A stretch of DNA of 64,000 nt from Balaenoptera acutorostrata (GCF_949987535.1 NC_080078.1:48324207-48388206), one strand, 5' to 3'. Positions 47,666-61,020 are shown, counted from the first letter of the stretch. The notes: generated from the letters alone by a model not told the origin. Program-made: numbers and translations.

Positions 47666-49189
47666 GTAAGTGTTTCCCATGTTTTTCCTTATGATTGTCC
47701 CAGAAAGTTTGCTTGGTTTTACTCTCTAGAAAGAAATGACTTGGTATCATGAGGCATCCAAATACGAACGTTTGCTCTGTCACCAGGACGAGCAATGTAT
47801 GTGCGTGCAAGCCAGCAAGGAAAAATTGGACTGTTACAGCCAAATGCAAGAAGTTTCTTGAAATCTTTCTTTCATTAAAAAAAACGAATGATAAATGGCT
47901 ATTTTCTGTCTCGTGTCATTGCTATTTGAAAAGAGCCTTATAGAAAACATTAAGTTGGAAAGTTAAATGTTAGATGTTAAGGAATACGAGGCAGATTTTT
48001 TCACAGAGAGGAAAGCGAAAGGTCTTGCTAACTTGGTGTGTACTGTATGTGTGGTATGATCACCAATTGCTGCTTTTACAACTGTGAAAGAAAATCAATA
48101 ATCCCTCAGCCCATGAGTACGCAGTACATGAAAAGCATACATCTTGCTCACAGCTAGCCCAGCTACTCCTGGAGACTTATGTGCCTCTGGAAGGATTAAC
48201 AGCTACACCTAGATTTTAAAGCTTGCACTGCTATCCTGCCAGAGCTGCTTCAAGCATTTCAGGCTTGCAAATCTCAACTAGTGAATTCAACTCAGAGGAG
48301 GGGGAGACTCTCTTACAAACCATATCTCCTCTCCAGAAGAACGCCAAAATCCATTGCTTGGGCAAATGTAGTATGTGACTAGCATAGTAATTGGCAAAGT
48401 CTACTCAGAAAAACTAACAAAGCTCAGCCTGGAAGTTAAGCCTGATGTATGCAGGGATTTCAGTGTGGCAGGGGGTAAAAAATGAGTAGAGCCCTCATCA
48501 AGTGGGATATGCAGAGTATCCATTCACTTGCAACTTATAATGGGAAAATCTTATATTGAAAGAAATATTTTTATACAACAAAGCTTTCCAAAAGTAGTTA
48601 AATGTATCTTCTCAAGAAAATTTTTTTTTCAGTGAATTAGATCTGAAACAAAATGGTTGCATAGAGGTAAAAAGTACAACAGGCCTATATTTTCTCAACA
48701 TCTGGGGGTTTGACTGTTATTTATTTATTGAGAATTTAAAAGATTTTTAAAAAGCCTTGCTATGTGCCAATCATGGAACCAAATTCTCCAATGGTTTTAA
48801 CAATTAACTATTTTAAATTTTCTTAATAAATCTATCTGCTCTAAAATGCACACATATGTTCCTTCGTTATAGCAGGAAACAACATGAATAAAGCCACTAG
48901 AAAAGTGCTTCAGCTGTAGCAATGCCTTTCATTTATCCCCGACCACATAGGAATATCCTGACCAGCATAAACATAAAGAATGAATTTGTCTGTTTTCAGA
49001 TAGGACCACTTATGCCTGCCTCAAAGTGACAGATGACAGATACCCATCTCTCTTGAAATGAGTAAAGAAAGAAATGAACCTTTTAAAAGTACTACAAAAT
49101 ATTAATATTACCACTACTACCAATATTAATAATAATATGCCAGGTTTTAATCTATAAGAAGATTAAATCAGAGATATGTCACTTAGTTT

Positions 49190-49255
49190 GCAGATATATA
49201 TGTGTGTATACACAACATATACACACACATACACAAACACATACATATATTAGCC
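49190..49255. repeat. AT/AC-rich simple repeat
   Basis: Alternating purine-pyrimidine sequence, tatatatgtgtgtatacaca followed by further acacacata units, capable of forming an imperfect hairpin (tgtgtgtatacacaacatatacacacaca). Confidence 0.8.
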
Positions 49256-49424
49256 TGAAATAAAAAACAGCGTTACAAAAATATGATTGCATGTATTTAA
49301 GTAGGAAAAGCACATCTAATTTCTTTTTTAAATAGAGCACTGCCAAAAATATATCTAGTCCAAGGATCAGAAAAGGTATTATTGAATGAATAAACATAAT
49401 GAATTCATAATATTGTGTATAATA

Positions 49425-49482
49425 CTGTATAATACTATCAGTTATTAATTAGGCTGTATAATACTATCAGTTATTAATTGGG
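49425..49482. repeat. 29-bp tandem duplication
   Basis: The unit ctgtataatactatcagtta plus ttaattagg occurs at 49425-49453 and again at 49454-49482, with only one mismatch. The high identity implies a recent event. Confidence 0.92.
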
Positions 49483-52400
49483 CTTTTCATTCCCCTCCCC
49501 CCACTTTAACTCAATTATGGTTAGGTTCAAAATGCCCAATTAAACACTTCCTAAACATTAACGTTTGTGGAATATATAACTGGGCAGCAAGTAAAGTTTT
49601 TACAAAAAGAAGAAAAACAGTAAGAAAATTTGTCATAACTGAATGTGTTAGTAAAATAGAAGGTATGTTTCTTTTGCCTTCAAGTGTTAATTAAGGAGCC
49701 TCCAATTCCATCAAAACTTTTTCAGAGCTAAATGAAGCGGTGTGAAATAAATTTGGTTGAAATCTTGTGGCTGTCAGACTTTGTTAGCAAGCTATTAATT
49801 ATCTTTACCCCAGTTTCTTCTCTAGACTATATTGCCCAATCAAATAGAAACTCCAATTACATTCAGCACCTCCTGCCTAGGGACACAAGACCCTAATGAA
49901 CACTCAGTGTCTCCAGATGAAAAATACAATTATCATCTTTAAACATGAAAGTGCACTGCAGAGAGATTTGTCTCTGCTTTTCTTGGCCACACACACTAGG
50001 GCTTCCTCCTCTTTCTGGATTATTTTGAACAATTTTAAACCCTACAAAAATCAGTAGCAGAGAACCTGCCTTGTATTAATGTTATATGAATGTTTCTTTA
50101 TGCTTTTATTCTTGATATGCCAAATGTTCATACCAATATTAAATTAAATCTGGTCATTAGAAAAAAAAATTGGTTTAAAACTGCCATTTCAGTGGATCTT
50201 AACTTTTCCCCCTATTTTTAAGGTGGGTGGGCTACATAACAAAGAATGTGTTTAATGCCAAGATCCAAGACTAACTTAAAATTTTTGATTAAACCCCCTT
50301 AAATATTCTTTTATTCAACCAGTTTATTTTAATAGTATTATAAATAATTGTTGACGGTCAAATAAGACCACTATAAATGAAGTCAACGAGGGAAATAAGA
50401 TTCAGTAAATTTTTCAAAGCCTGTAACTTCTTCCCTCCTTTTCTCCTCAGTCTCCCTTGCCTCCCACCCCCACCTTTTGCCCCAGAGGCCTTTACTGTTC
50501 TTCTCAACGGGAGGCTTTGTTGTAATTAAACCAGAGGAAAACTGGCTGGCAGCAGCCAACATCTGACCTAGGGCTTCTGAAAGCAGTGTTCTGGTAGAGT
50601 GTACCACCCCCCAGCGGGCAAAAACTCTACAGTAAATCTCTAAGCAATATTAATTCTCCAAAGTGCATTTTTCTCTTCAGAGCATAAAAAGGGCCTTTTC
50701 TCGACTCTTTCTAACATTCCACCATTTCAAAAACTTATCACAAGTCAACAAACAAATTTCCATCAAAGAGATGGTTTGTAAATGTCTTCTGGAAAAAGCC
50801 TTCTGCCGCTTAAGAACCGAAATAGGAATATACATTTCAGAAAGCATTTTCCAGTTTCAGAATGCAGATAAACATCGCTTAATTTGGTAAAACATCACAC
50901 TAAAAAACAGTCTGAAAGCCATGTTTATGTTGCATAGGAGAGCAGGTTTCAGGACTTTGACTTGTCTGTTGACAAGAAGACCAGAGAAAACAGATTTTAA
51001 GTAAAAAAGAATGAAATGTAATCTAAGCAGCAGCTTAAAGTCGCATTTGTTTAACATATGCATAATCTCTTTCCTAGCCCACAAATCAAGTGTCAGGAAT
51101 GTATAAAAAGCTCTCTCCAGGTATTCGTCTGCTTAAATGAGAGAAAGGAGAAATTGCTCTCTCTTGATGAGACAATGACAGCTTTTGTTCTTTATTCTTT
51201 CACTTTTCACGTGCACAAGTTACCGTGGCAACTTTGAAAAGAAAACCCAGAGACCACATTTGGTTAAACACCATTTTTAAAGTGTGCCACTGGACTGTGG
51301 ATTGATCAGTCTATGTGTTGATGATTTTCTTCCTCATCATTTGGTTTAAATCAACAATACTCAACTCTGACATGAAAAAAACAAGGTGTTTTTTATGATT
51401 AGGGATGTTATCATCCAGCTCAGTGCTTGGCACACAGTAGACCCAAATATTTGTTCTACTAGAGTATGGAAACTTGAATATTAGAAATTTAAAGCATATC
51501 AACCAAATTGTACTCACAACACTGAAAAAGGCATTTCAAGTTTGCAGTGGGAAAATGTTTGCGGTTTAACAAAGATAAGCATAGTTTTAATTGCAATTGC
51601 TTAAAAGTCAATGCAAACTTAAAGCTTGTCCCCTGCCCCAAGCTCTCTACTGCTCACCTTTACCAACCTCTAAATTAATATCTTATTCATTCTTATAAGC
51701 CATGGTTTTCTAACTCATTTAGTCTGGCTTAATATCATAAAGGAAGCAGCCTTCACTATGATGAAAGATAACATTCCAGTTTGCCTTTTTGTTTTAAGGA
51801 TGCTCAGTTTAACTTTATAAGCCACAACAAATGAAGCAGAATTAGATTCATTTATCACAAACCTATTGGGGGCAAGAACCAGTAACATAAAAGGAGAAAG
51901 TAAAAATACTTTACTTTGGAACTTTCATCCCCTATTTGCATAAATGAAACAAACCTTACAGGCCAGAAAACAGTCTGGATAAAACTACGTAAGAAAAGGC
52001 ACACTTGCTTCTCTGCCTCTCCCTTTAGACTTCATGACTCTCAAGAGGAGAGTTAGAGGTCCTTCTGCTTGCCTGGCATTAAACAAAAGAATTGGAACTT
52101 TCCTGAAATCTGATGATCGTGGAAAATTTAACTACCAGACAGGCTGCTTAGAAAGCATTTTGCTGTCACCATCAACTAACCTGATGTACTCCAGTTTTTC
52201 AGTTTAACCATACACGTAGTTTATTTGAAATACCATTTGTCGTTACAAAGACTTAGCATTCATAGGTTGATCATTTTTTTGAGCTTTCTAGCAGCAATTT
52301 AAACCTTCATGAATAAATTACTTTCCTAATACTCCAAATTATGATTGTATAAATTCCAGTTTACCTAGAAGTATTAACAGACTTGGATAAATTTGAGTAA

Positions 52401-55400
52401 GCATATATTTTCTTCAATCTCAAGGTTTTACTCAAAATAATAATGCAATTAACTTCGATTAAGAGTTCTACATGCCTTTCTACTTTTAGATTTAATATTT
52501 TTAAAAGTTTCCCAGAGAGTTAAGAGACCCTGATGTGAGGCAAAGCATTAAAAAGAAACGAAAATCTCAAAACTCTATACTCGATTTAAGATTTTTTTTA
52601 AATGAGCAATGATTTCAAATCAAAGTCAATTTAAATCAAAGGGAGCAAATAAAGGATTTAGGAAGTTAGCACTATCAACATACAATCTTAATCTAAGTGA
52701 TCAAAACATGAGAAATACCTTGTCATCTCAAACATTCCCACCTCTAAAATACTGTAGTAGCAAAGAAGGAATCATATAAACATGTAGATTGCCTCAAGTT
52801 CTTGACTTTATTTAAATACCAGTTTTCTATTCAGATACAACTTCTTCAATTATGTTAGTTTTCTTAAACTATCTCAAAATGATAGCATCTTTATCTATTT
52901 ACATTCTTTTAAGTGTATCATGGAAATCAATTGGAGGCTTCTTGCAAACGTGATTACATTATAAATGCATTTTTAAAAATCCACGATTTTTATTTATAAA
53001 GATAAACTGAATAGGAAAATCCATATTAAAAATCTGATTTACCAGTGAGGCGATTATGTTTTTCTTCTTTTTGCTACAGTTCTACATGCTATATACTGAA
53101 GCAATGATAACAATTTTAAAAAAATTTTAAGCATTCCTTTAAATAACCAGGGATCCATTTATGTTTTCCCCCAAGTTACCCCATTAACAATATTTTTCTA
53201 AAAGATCGATTCCTTTTTGTTCAGAAGTAATGGCCTCTTTCAAGCCTATGCAGACATAAAGGCTCTGAAGTCGATGTTGTGGAAACCAGGCCACAGTGTC
53301 CATGCCAGTGGGGATCATTTTTCTTTTCATCAGTCACATTCAACTACAATGTCTTTATGTGCATGAATATGTAGAGCCAGTTCAGAAAGAGGAAAGTCTA
53401 AGCATGGGGGTAGGATCACTTATTTTAGATGGAGAGACCATTACAGCCTCTAATATATAAAATAAAACAAAACTCTTTAGCACTATAGTTTTTAAATATA
53501 AAAGGTCAGGAGAAGATATAAAATATAAGATATAAAACACAACCAAGCATGCATTGAACTGTTTGAGCTTAAGTAAAGGGAGTAAGAACTTGTGAAGGAA
53601 GCTTCATTTTTCAAAGAGTATCCTTCTCTCCAGAGAAACATGCTTTATATTTTTGCCTTTTGTTTTAATTCAATCTGGGGAGAAAAGAATGGCATTTTCC
53701 AAGAACTTAATGAGATTTCAGGCTTTCTGTTAATCCCACATTATTACCACTATTGTATTAATGGCAATGTGAGTTTGCATATCAAATAGAGCAGAGGAAG
53801 CAGTTTCACAAATGTAAAACAGAAAAATAAATTAATCTTCCTTCTTTTCACACCAATTTAGAATATTTTTTCTTTCTCTGGGTTAAAAATGTGAAAATCA
53901 ATACATATTCTTGGAGCTTGAATTGGTGAAATACTTACAGCTCAGCCACAAGCTTTAGCTCTGGTTGTCATTATGATCATCACCTTGCACATACTCTAGG
54001 CTGACCAACAATTTTTAAATTCCCATTCGTCAGATTAATCTTTTCAACTTTAGAGTATGTCCTGGTGTATGAGAAATGGCCAGCTATTGGCAACATTTTA
54101 AGCAGTTTCTCACCTGTGATTTTTATAATGGTTTTGATTAGTTTTTAATGCAGTTCAACAAAAGTAACTGTTTTTTAAATTGCTTTAAATTTTTTCTTAA
54201 ATTTACCAAACTACTTTATATGTTGAATAATTTTCAAGCTTAGAAAACATTTACAGAAGATACTTTTTAAAGTAACATTGTAATTATAATTTCACAGCTT
54301 GCTTTTCCATTTTCACATACCAAGAAAGCAACAGTTTTCAAGAAAATACTCCACTGAAATTCAACAATAATGAGCAAAACCCTAAAGGCATCACTGTAAA
54401 ACCTCACATTAAACAATAAATCACTTAAACTTTCCTTTATGGGCACTTTGCAATATTCACTAGAGACTACTTTATCCATCTGCTAACTGCTATTTTTACT
54501 TCAAGTTGCCTAAATAATAAATTAAATGTATCTGTAATTTTTTTTCAGTTTCCTTCTGTTAATGCAGTCTATTAGTGTTGATATCTGGTGACAAACTAAA
54601 AGAAACCGAACTTTCAAAGAGAACCAGAAACACAAATTTTGGCCTTATTTAACAGTCACTTTCAGTACTGTTTGAATTCTGGAACAGATGCTATCCTTGT
54701 TGGATGCTAGGTAATTACTGGGGGAGAAGCAAATTGCTTCTACTTTCAGGGTCAAATATTTCCATGATACCTTAATGAACTCTACTTGTATAGAAAGCCC
54801 CTGAGTGGGTAACCTTGCGTAACAGATACTGATCCTACCCACCTCCCCTGTCCACCCCCAAAAATCGTCATGCATATTAGATAATGAACAAAGCAGTCAT
54901 CATTAAAATCATGAGTCTCTTTGGTAAAGCCTTAAGCCCTTTCAGAAGTGAAAAAAGACAATCATTGGAAATTGGCATGTTCCTGTTTGAACCTAGAGGG
55001 AAATGCCTTGTCAGCTTTTGATATGCTTTCCTAATGGTCATTACAAGGAGACATTGAAATAGCGTCCTTTCTGTCCCAAATACAGTTTCTCAAGTTCAGT
55101 TTGCTAAAAATTGTATTCTCCTGAAAAAAATACTATGACTTGAACTTCTACGCTGCCTTTTGGTCAACAATACCTGAGTAACTAGAGTTTCAAGATCATC
55201 AACTAGCCCTTAAAAACACCTCTAAGGAGGAAGGTCATAGTGTCCACATTCTGCAATTGGGAAAACTGAGGCCTGCAAGAAGAATTAAACAGGGCACTGA
55301 GCAAATCAAAAGAAACGCTTCTAAAGCAAACCCTTTTCAACTCTTTAAATTGTAGATTATATGACTTTGTAAAACTATGTTCAGAAATGTCTAAAACGTT

Positions 55401-57584
55401 ACCATGGCATTTCTGTCAAAAATCCTTGTTATGTCTTTGTTCACCTCTTTGACATGTACTTGTTTTCTTCTTTTTAAACATTTTATCATTTTATATCTAA
55501 GATTTAAAAGTGAACTTTTAAAGATTGGCCTGACCTGAATTCAAAATCCATGCAAGGGGCTTACTGCCTCTTGAATGAAGCTTTGCTTCTGATTTGTTGA
55601 ACAATCAGTTAACAGTTGAAATTATCTATTTGGTGACAATCTCAACTTTGGCTTCCACTTTATTTATATAAACGGGAAGTAAAAGACAAAGAGGTCATCT
55701 TATCCCTTTGCAACAACTACTATGATGAAAGATGTGTTGCTTAAAGAAAGAAGTGAAGTTAAATTTCTAGGAAATTTCTCTAGTGTGTTAACGTTCATTG
55801 TTAATAGTTCATTAAAACATTTTACTTTCACAGGAGATGCTCAGACCCAGTGTATTTCAAGGAACAGAAACATAAAGGAAACCTAGTATGCTTCCCTTTT
55901 TTTTCCATGAAGAATATTTGAATTAAGTTTTTTTACCTCTTGAAAGAATACCTGTTCTTTCATAACCTGTGACTGCACCAGCTATTCTGAGAAAGCAGCA
56001 AGAAGCAAAAGCTGGAAATAGCTATTTCACAGCAGGTAATCACACCTCAGGATGTAGCTACTGTACAAAGTTTATACTTGGATAATACTGGATGGGAATA
56101 AAGGTGGGGGGTAACTGCCTGAAAAACCTATTACTATACAGGTCTTAGCATCATGAATGACTTTCTTCATGAGGATCTGAAGTTACTATCTCTGACCACA
56201 CTGCACAGAAGAGCCAATAAGAATTTCAAAGAGAGCAGTTTCCACTAAGGGAATTAAGCTACACAAAAGGAACCTTCACACAGAAACTCTATAAGAAAGA
56301 AAAAAAAAAAAAAACATAGGAAACCATGTGTTCTACATAGTAACAGGAAACTGAATTGTTTCTGGTCCCCACTTTAATAAGCTTGCCCACCATGCTGAAC
56401 CGCAGCTGGAATGTTCATTGACAACAGCAAGCCTGATCTGGAGGTGTGTGCGGCATAGGATTACTTGAATAAACAGTGAAGAATATTTCCAAGGACTAAA
56501 CAAGAGTTTATAAGTCCCAGCCCCTCACCAGGAAAATAATATATGCGCATTGGATTTTCACTCACGCAAAATTTACCCACATCGTTCAATAAGGTAGGAA
56601 AAATATTAAAGTCTTTTATTTTCATGCCTGAAATTATAAAGGCTAATTAATACCTAAAGGTGCTGAAGAAATTATATTACACAATAGATCAGTACAAATC
56701 TATAATTCTCCAGCCATGGAGAATGTTGAATAATATTTTAGATTAGAACTTGAAGAAAGATAAATGCATTGTGAAAACATGTTATGAGATAGAATGTAAT
56801 GAAAAATGTTCATAAAGCCATTAAACCATGTAGTACAAAACATACAATAAAATGGGAGAAAAAGAAAGAGCTAGTTTAACATGAAATGGAATTTTCCACT
56901 TAGATTAGCTAGATGTATTAGCTGTATGTCTTTCCTTCCCTAAAGTAAATGAAAAAGATTCCTTCTGATTTTCTTGCTAGAAATACCTATCTCACATGTT
57001 TAATATTAATAATCAAAGAAAAATAACATCAGTAATCAAAGCAAACACCTGGCTTTACTGGGATTCAGGATCTCAAGAGATGTGTAACTATTCCTGAATA
57101 GTAAGAGAATAGATTTTTTTTTACTACACATTTCTACACTTGTACAGTCTACCTAATAGAAAGCAGATATAAAATTTTCATTCTTAAGAACAGTAACATT
57201 ATTATCTTTAAATATAACAAATCATATTCATATGTGTCAATTCATTATGAATATTAAGAAAAAATTAGAAATCTGACTAGCTTGGTCAATGACTGGCTAT
57301 GAAACTGATATAAAGTATTATGAAAACGCTTTAGAATATTCAATAAAACTAATTATATTTAACATTTCAAAGTCAGATAGATTTGGGACATAATACTTCT
57401 TAATACCAGAAACATTTAAGGTAAAAAGATTATGTGATTGTGTTCATTGTTAGCTAGCAATAAAACCTAAGCATGCAAAAAAAAAAAAAAAATTAACTAA
57501 TAAAAGTGATTATAGATGTTGCAGTTTCCACATCTATTTTGAATACCATTTTAAATATGCTGGCCTGATGGTTTTCTGTCTTTT

Positions 57585-57610
57585 TTTTGTTTAACTCACT
57601 CCATTTTAGG
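57585..57610 (+). promoter_or_regulatory. FLRT3: Splice acceptor of FLRT3 coding exon
   Basis: A pyrimidine-rich tract (ttttttttgtttaactcact) followed by ccattttag|ggctctg places the intron end at 57609. The first ATG in the exon is the FLRT3 start at 57653, giving only 43 bases of 5'UTR in this exon. The open frame extends upstream to 57587 only because the intron happens to stay in frame. Confidence 0.8.
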
Positions 57611-57652
57611 GCTCTGAAACTACCTTGTGTAAAGACCTCAACACTGCTGACC

Positions 57653-59602
57653 ATGATCAGCCCAGCCTGGAGCATCTTCCTCATCGGGGCTAAAATCGGG
57701 CTGTTCCTCCAGGTGGCACCACTGTCAGTTATGGCTAAATCCTGTCCATCTGTGTGCCGCTGTGATGCCGGTTTCATTTACTGTAATGATCGCTTTCTGA
57801 CATCCATTCCAACAGGAATACCAGAGGATGCTACAACTCTCTACCTTCAGAACAACCAAATAAATAATGCTGGGATTCCTTCAGATTTGAAAAACTTGCT
57901 GAAAGTAGAAAGAATATACCTATATCACAACAGTTTAGATGAATTTCCTACCAACCTACCAAAGTATGTGAAAGAGTTACATCTGCAAGAAAATAATATA
58001 AGGACTATTACTTATGATTCACTTTCAAAAATCCCCTATCTGGAAGAATTACATTTAGATGATAACTCCGTCTCAGCTGTTAGCATTGAAGAGGGGGCAT
58101 TCCGAGACAGTAACTATCTCCGGCTGCTTTTCCTGTCCCGTAATCATCTTAGCACAATCCCCTGGGGTTTGCCCAGGACTATAGAAGAACTCCGTTTGGA
58201 TGATAATCGTATATCCACCATCTCATCACCATCTCTTCAAGGTCTCACTAGCCTAAAACGCCTGGTTTTGGATGGAAACCTGCTGAACAACCATGGTTTA
58301 GGTGATAAAGTTTTCTTCAACCTAGTCAACTTAACAGAACTGTCACTGGTACGGAATTCCCTGACTGCTGCACCAGTAAACCTTCCAGGCACAAACCTGA
58401 GGAAGCTTTATCTTCAAGATAACCATATCAATCGGGTGCCCCCAAATGCTTTTTCTTATCTAAGGCAGCTGTATCGACTTGATATGTCCAATAACAACCT
58501 AAGTAATTTACCTCAGGGTATCTTTGATGATTTGGACAACATAACCCAATTGATTCTTCGCAACAATCCATGGTATTGTGGGTGCAAGATGAAATGGGTG
58601 CGTGACTGGTTACAATCACTACCTGTGAAGGTCAATGTGCGTGGGCTCATGTGCCAAGCCCCTGAAAAGGTTCGGGGAATGGCTATCAAGGACCTCAATG
58701 TAGAACTGTTTGATTGTAAGGACAGCGCACTTGTAAGCACCATTCAGATAACCACTGCAACACCCAACACAGTGCATCCTGCTCAAGGACAGTGGCCAGC
58801 TCCAGTGACCAAACAACCAGACATGAAGAACCCCAAACTCACTAAGGATCAGCGAACCACGGGGAATCCAGCAAGAAAAACAATTGTCATTACTGTGAAA
58901 GCTGTCACCTCCGACACAATTCGTATCTCTTGGAAACTTGTCCTACCTATGACTGCTTTAAGACTCAGCTGGCTCAAACTGGGTCACAGCCCAGCGTTTG
59001 GATCTATAACGGAAACAATTGTAACAGGAGAACGCAGTGAATACTTGGTCACAGCCCTGGAGCCTGATTCGCCCTATCGAGTCTGCATGGTTCCCATGGA
59101 AACCAGTAACCTCTACCTATTTGATGAAACTCCTGTTTGTATTGAGACTGAAACCGCACCCCTTCGAATGTACAACCCTACAACCACCCTTAATCGAGAG
59201 CAAGAGAAAGAACCTTACAAAAACCCCAGTTTACCATTGGCTGCCATCATTGGTGGGGCTGTGGCCCTGGTGACCATCGCCCTTCTCGCTTTAGTGTGCT
59301 GGTATGTTCATAGGAATGGATCACTCTTCTCAAGGAACTGTGCATACAGCAAAGGGAAGAGAAGAAAGGATGACTATGCAGAAGCTGGCACCAAGAAGGA
59401 CAACTCCATCCTGGAAATCAGGGAGACTTCTTTTCAGATGTTACCGATAAGCAATGAACCCATCTCAAAGGAGGAATTTGTAATACACACCATATTTCCT
59501 CCTAACGGAATGAATCTGTACAAAAACAATCACAGTGAAAGTAGTAGTAACAGAAGCTACAGAGACAGTGGTATTCCAGACTCAGATCACTCACACTCAT
59601 GA
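57653..59602 (+). CDS. FLRT3: FLRT3, fibronectin leucine-rich transmembrane protein 3
   Basis: Intact 649-residue type I membrane protein, the family's usual length, encoded in one exon as in other mammals. Residues 1-28 form a signal peptide. An LRR N-cap carries Cys31, 35, 37 and 44. About ten leucine-rich repeats follow, then an LRR C-cap with Cys309, 311, 334 and 355. A fibronectin III domain spans about 405-505, a transmembrane helix about 529-549, and a basic-then-acidic cytoplasmic tail ends SDHSHS. In the family, FLRT3 mediates homophilic adhesion, binds latrophilins (ADGRL) and UNC5 receptors through its LRRs, and modulates FGF receptor signalling in axon guidance, synapse formation and early embryogenesis. 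The start was chosen at ATG 57653 because the upstream ATG at 57587 lies in the intron. No stop, frameshift or missing cysteine is seen. Confidence 0.98.
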   Translation: MISPAWSIFLIGAKIGLFLQVAPLSVMAKSCPSVCRCDAGFIYCNDRFLTSIPTGIPEDATTLYLQNNQINNAGIPSDLKNLLKVERIYLYHNSLDEFPTNLPKYVKELHLQENNIRTITYDSLSKIPYLEELHLDDNSVSAVSIEEGAFRDSNYLRLLFLSRNHLSTIPWGLPRTIEELRLDDNRISTISSPSLQGLTSLKRLVLDGNLLNNHGLGDKVFFNLVNLTELSLVRNSLTAAPVNLPGTNLRKLYLQDNHINRVPPNAFSYLRQLYRLDMSNNNLSNLPQGIFDDLDNITQLILRNNPWYCGCKMKWVRDWLQSLPVKVNVRGLMCQAPEKVRGMAIKDLNVELFDCKDSALVSTIQITTATPNTVHPAQGQWPAPVTKQPDMKNPKLTKDQRTTGNPARKTIVITVKAVTSDTIRISWKLVLPMTALRLSWLKLGHSPAFGSITETIVTGERSEYLVTALEPDSPYRVCMVPMETSNLYLFDETPVCIETETAPLRMYNPTTTLNREQEKEPYKNPSLPLAAIIGGAVALVTIALLALVCWYVHRNGSLFSRNCAYSKGKRRKDDYAEAGTKKDNSILEIRETSFQMLPISNEPISKEEFVIHTIFPPNGMNLYKNNHSESSSNRSYRDSGIPDSDHSHS

Positions 59603-60020
59603 TGCTGGAGGACTCGCAGCATACTGTGTTTCGGTTTTTTTAAACCTAAGGGAGGTGATGGTAGGAACCCTGTTCTACTGTAAAACACTGGAAAAAGAGA
59701 CTGAGAAAAGCAATGTACTGTACATTTGCCATATAATTTATATTTAAGAACTTTTTATTAAAAGTTTCAAATTTCAGGTTACTGCTGCGATTGATGTAGT
59801 GGAGAAGCCTGAACACAATTCTATATTTTAGTACTTTTTAGTAATTTGTACTGTATTTTCCTTGCAAATATTGAAGTTATAAATCATTTACTTTGTGTTC
59901 TACTGAGTAAGATGACTTGTTGACTGTGAAAGTGAATTTTCTTGCTGTGTTGAACAATCAGAACTGCGTTCACATGAGATCCTTGTAGTATAAGCACAGG
60001 CCATTTTTCACTTTGGTATT

Positions 60021-60026
60021 AATAAA
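60021..60026 (+). terminator. FLRT3: Proximal polyadenylation signal candidate
   Basis: AATAAA in ggtattaataaaatgt, about 420 bases after the FLRT3 stop and followed by a genomic A-run (60031-60043). That run could also cause internal oligo-dT priming and mimic a cleavage site in cDNA data. Confidence 0.5.
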
Positions 60027-60996
60027 ATGTAAAAAAAAAAAAACGGCTGAATGAGAAAAATTAAATTTCAAAAGGTAGTTATGAAATAATGTTCCAATTA
60101 TTAAATTTGTATTCCAGTGGTATTCAATAATCAAAATATGTGAAGTAATGGGCAATATCAGACTTGTTGCATAACTCCATTTTTATCCTAAGCAAATTAG
60201 ATATCCTTAAGAAAGTAAACATATCTTCTGAACTGAATCCATCAGCTAGCATAAAAGGAGTATGAAGTCTGCTGTTGTTAATGCCATTGTTAACAAAGCT
60301 TTGAGAATAAAGGACTTCACAAAAACAATAATGTAAGCGTGCTTCCAGTTTAGGGGGAAATTTGTACTTAGGAAAACATGAAAACTTAGACTCGCATAGC
60401 GTAATGAACACAAATCTCAGAATTGCATTCTGGTTTTGCCTATACCATCCTGATTTTTGAAAAGTCAACTCTAAAGACACAATTGTTCATGTTTATGATG
60501 TTTTTATCATAAAGGATGTCAAAAAAAACCTTACGCACATTAAAAAGGTAGCATAACCAGAAGCAATTCCCCTCAGCAATGAAGAGAAAGTAGTACTTTA
60601 AATGAGAATTTAAAAGAAAAATAAATACTAGAAATTAAACTTAGATCTGGTTTATGTGAAACATTTTAACACTGTACATAAACGTTCAATTTACGTTCAC
60701 AATGATCAAGAATACTGCCCATTACTGTCACAGTTTTCCAGATATGACATAATTAACTTGTAATGTAACATTTCTTTCCAGCTTCCTACTGAATTGTGAG
60801 CTATTACTTGTTTAAAAACCTCATCACTTTTCTGTTGCCATGATTTTTTTTTTTCCCAACAAAAAACCAAAGTGCATTGTACGCCCTTTGGCCAGTCTTG
60901 TATGTGCCTTGATCCAACGCTACATGTATTCAGCTTTTAAAACTCGACAAATTTTTCATACTTCCTTAAATATGAAAAATTGTGGTCTTATTGCTG

Positions 60997-61002
60997 AATA
61001 AA
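60997..61002 (+). terminator. FLRT3: Distal polyadenylation signal candidate
   Basis: AATAAA in ttgctgaataaaac, about 1.4 kb after the stop and followed within 45 bases by a tgcttgctttttcgg U/G-rich downstream element, the arrangement expected of a functional site. A further aaaataaatgtt lies at about 61120. Confidence 0.55.
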
Positions 61003-61020
61003 ACAAAAAAAAGGACAAAA

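Larger units (their letters stand above)
47666..57609 (+). other. FLRT3: FLRT3 5' intronic region
   Basis: About 10 kb between the proposed donor at 47665 and the acceptor at 57609. It is AT-rich and contains none of the CHR SINEs, LTRs or young L1s common in the rest of the window, which may mean it holds constrained regulatory sequence. A small additional 5'UTR exon could lie here. Simple sequence occurs at 49195-49250, a tandem duplication at 49425-49482, and A/T runs near 56299 and 57477. None of the open frames here has protein features. Confidence 0.5.
59603..61020 (+). other. FLRT3: FLRT3 3'UTR
   Basis: AT-rich sequence after the stop at 59600-59602. It includes U-rich and tttatattta-type stretches expected in a regulated 3'UTR. 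Two candidate ends are marked by AATAAA motifs at 60021-60026 and 60997-61002. No transposon was recognised within it. The end is inferred, not shown. Confidence 0.6.

Noticed and set aside
49190..49255. Possible structured RNA from the tgtgtgtata/tatacacaca inverted repeat
   Set aside because: Alternating simple sequence folds on itself by composition alone; nothing suggests a processed RNA.
57587..57652. Upstream ATG extending the FLRT3 frame by 22 codons
   Set aside because: The first codons lie before the splice acceptor at 57609 and so are intronic. The ATG at 57653 starts a signal peptide and gives the family's 649-residue length.
57493..58816. Several - strand open frames across the FLRT3 exon
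   Set aside because: They are shadows of a strongly coding + strand frame and show no features of their own.
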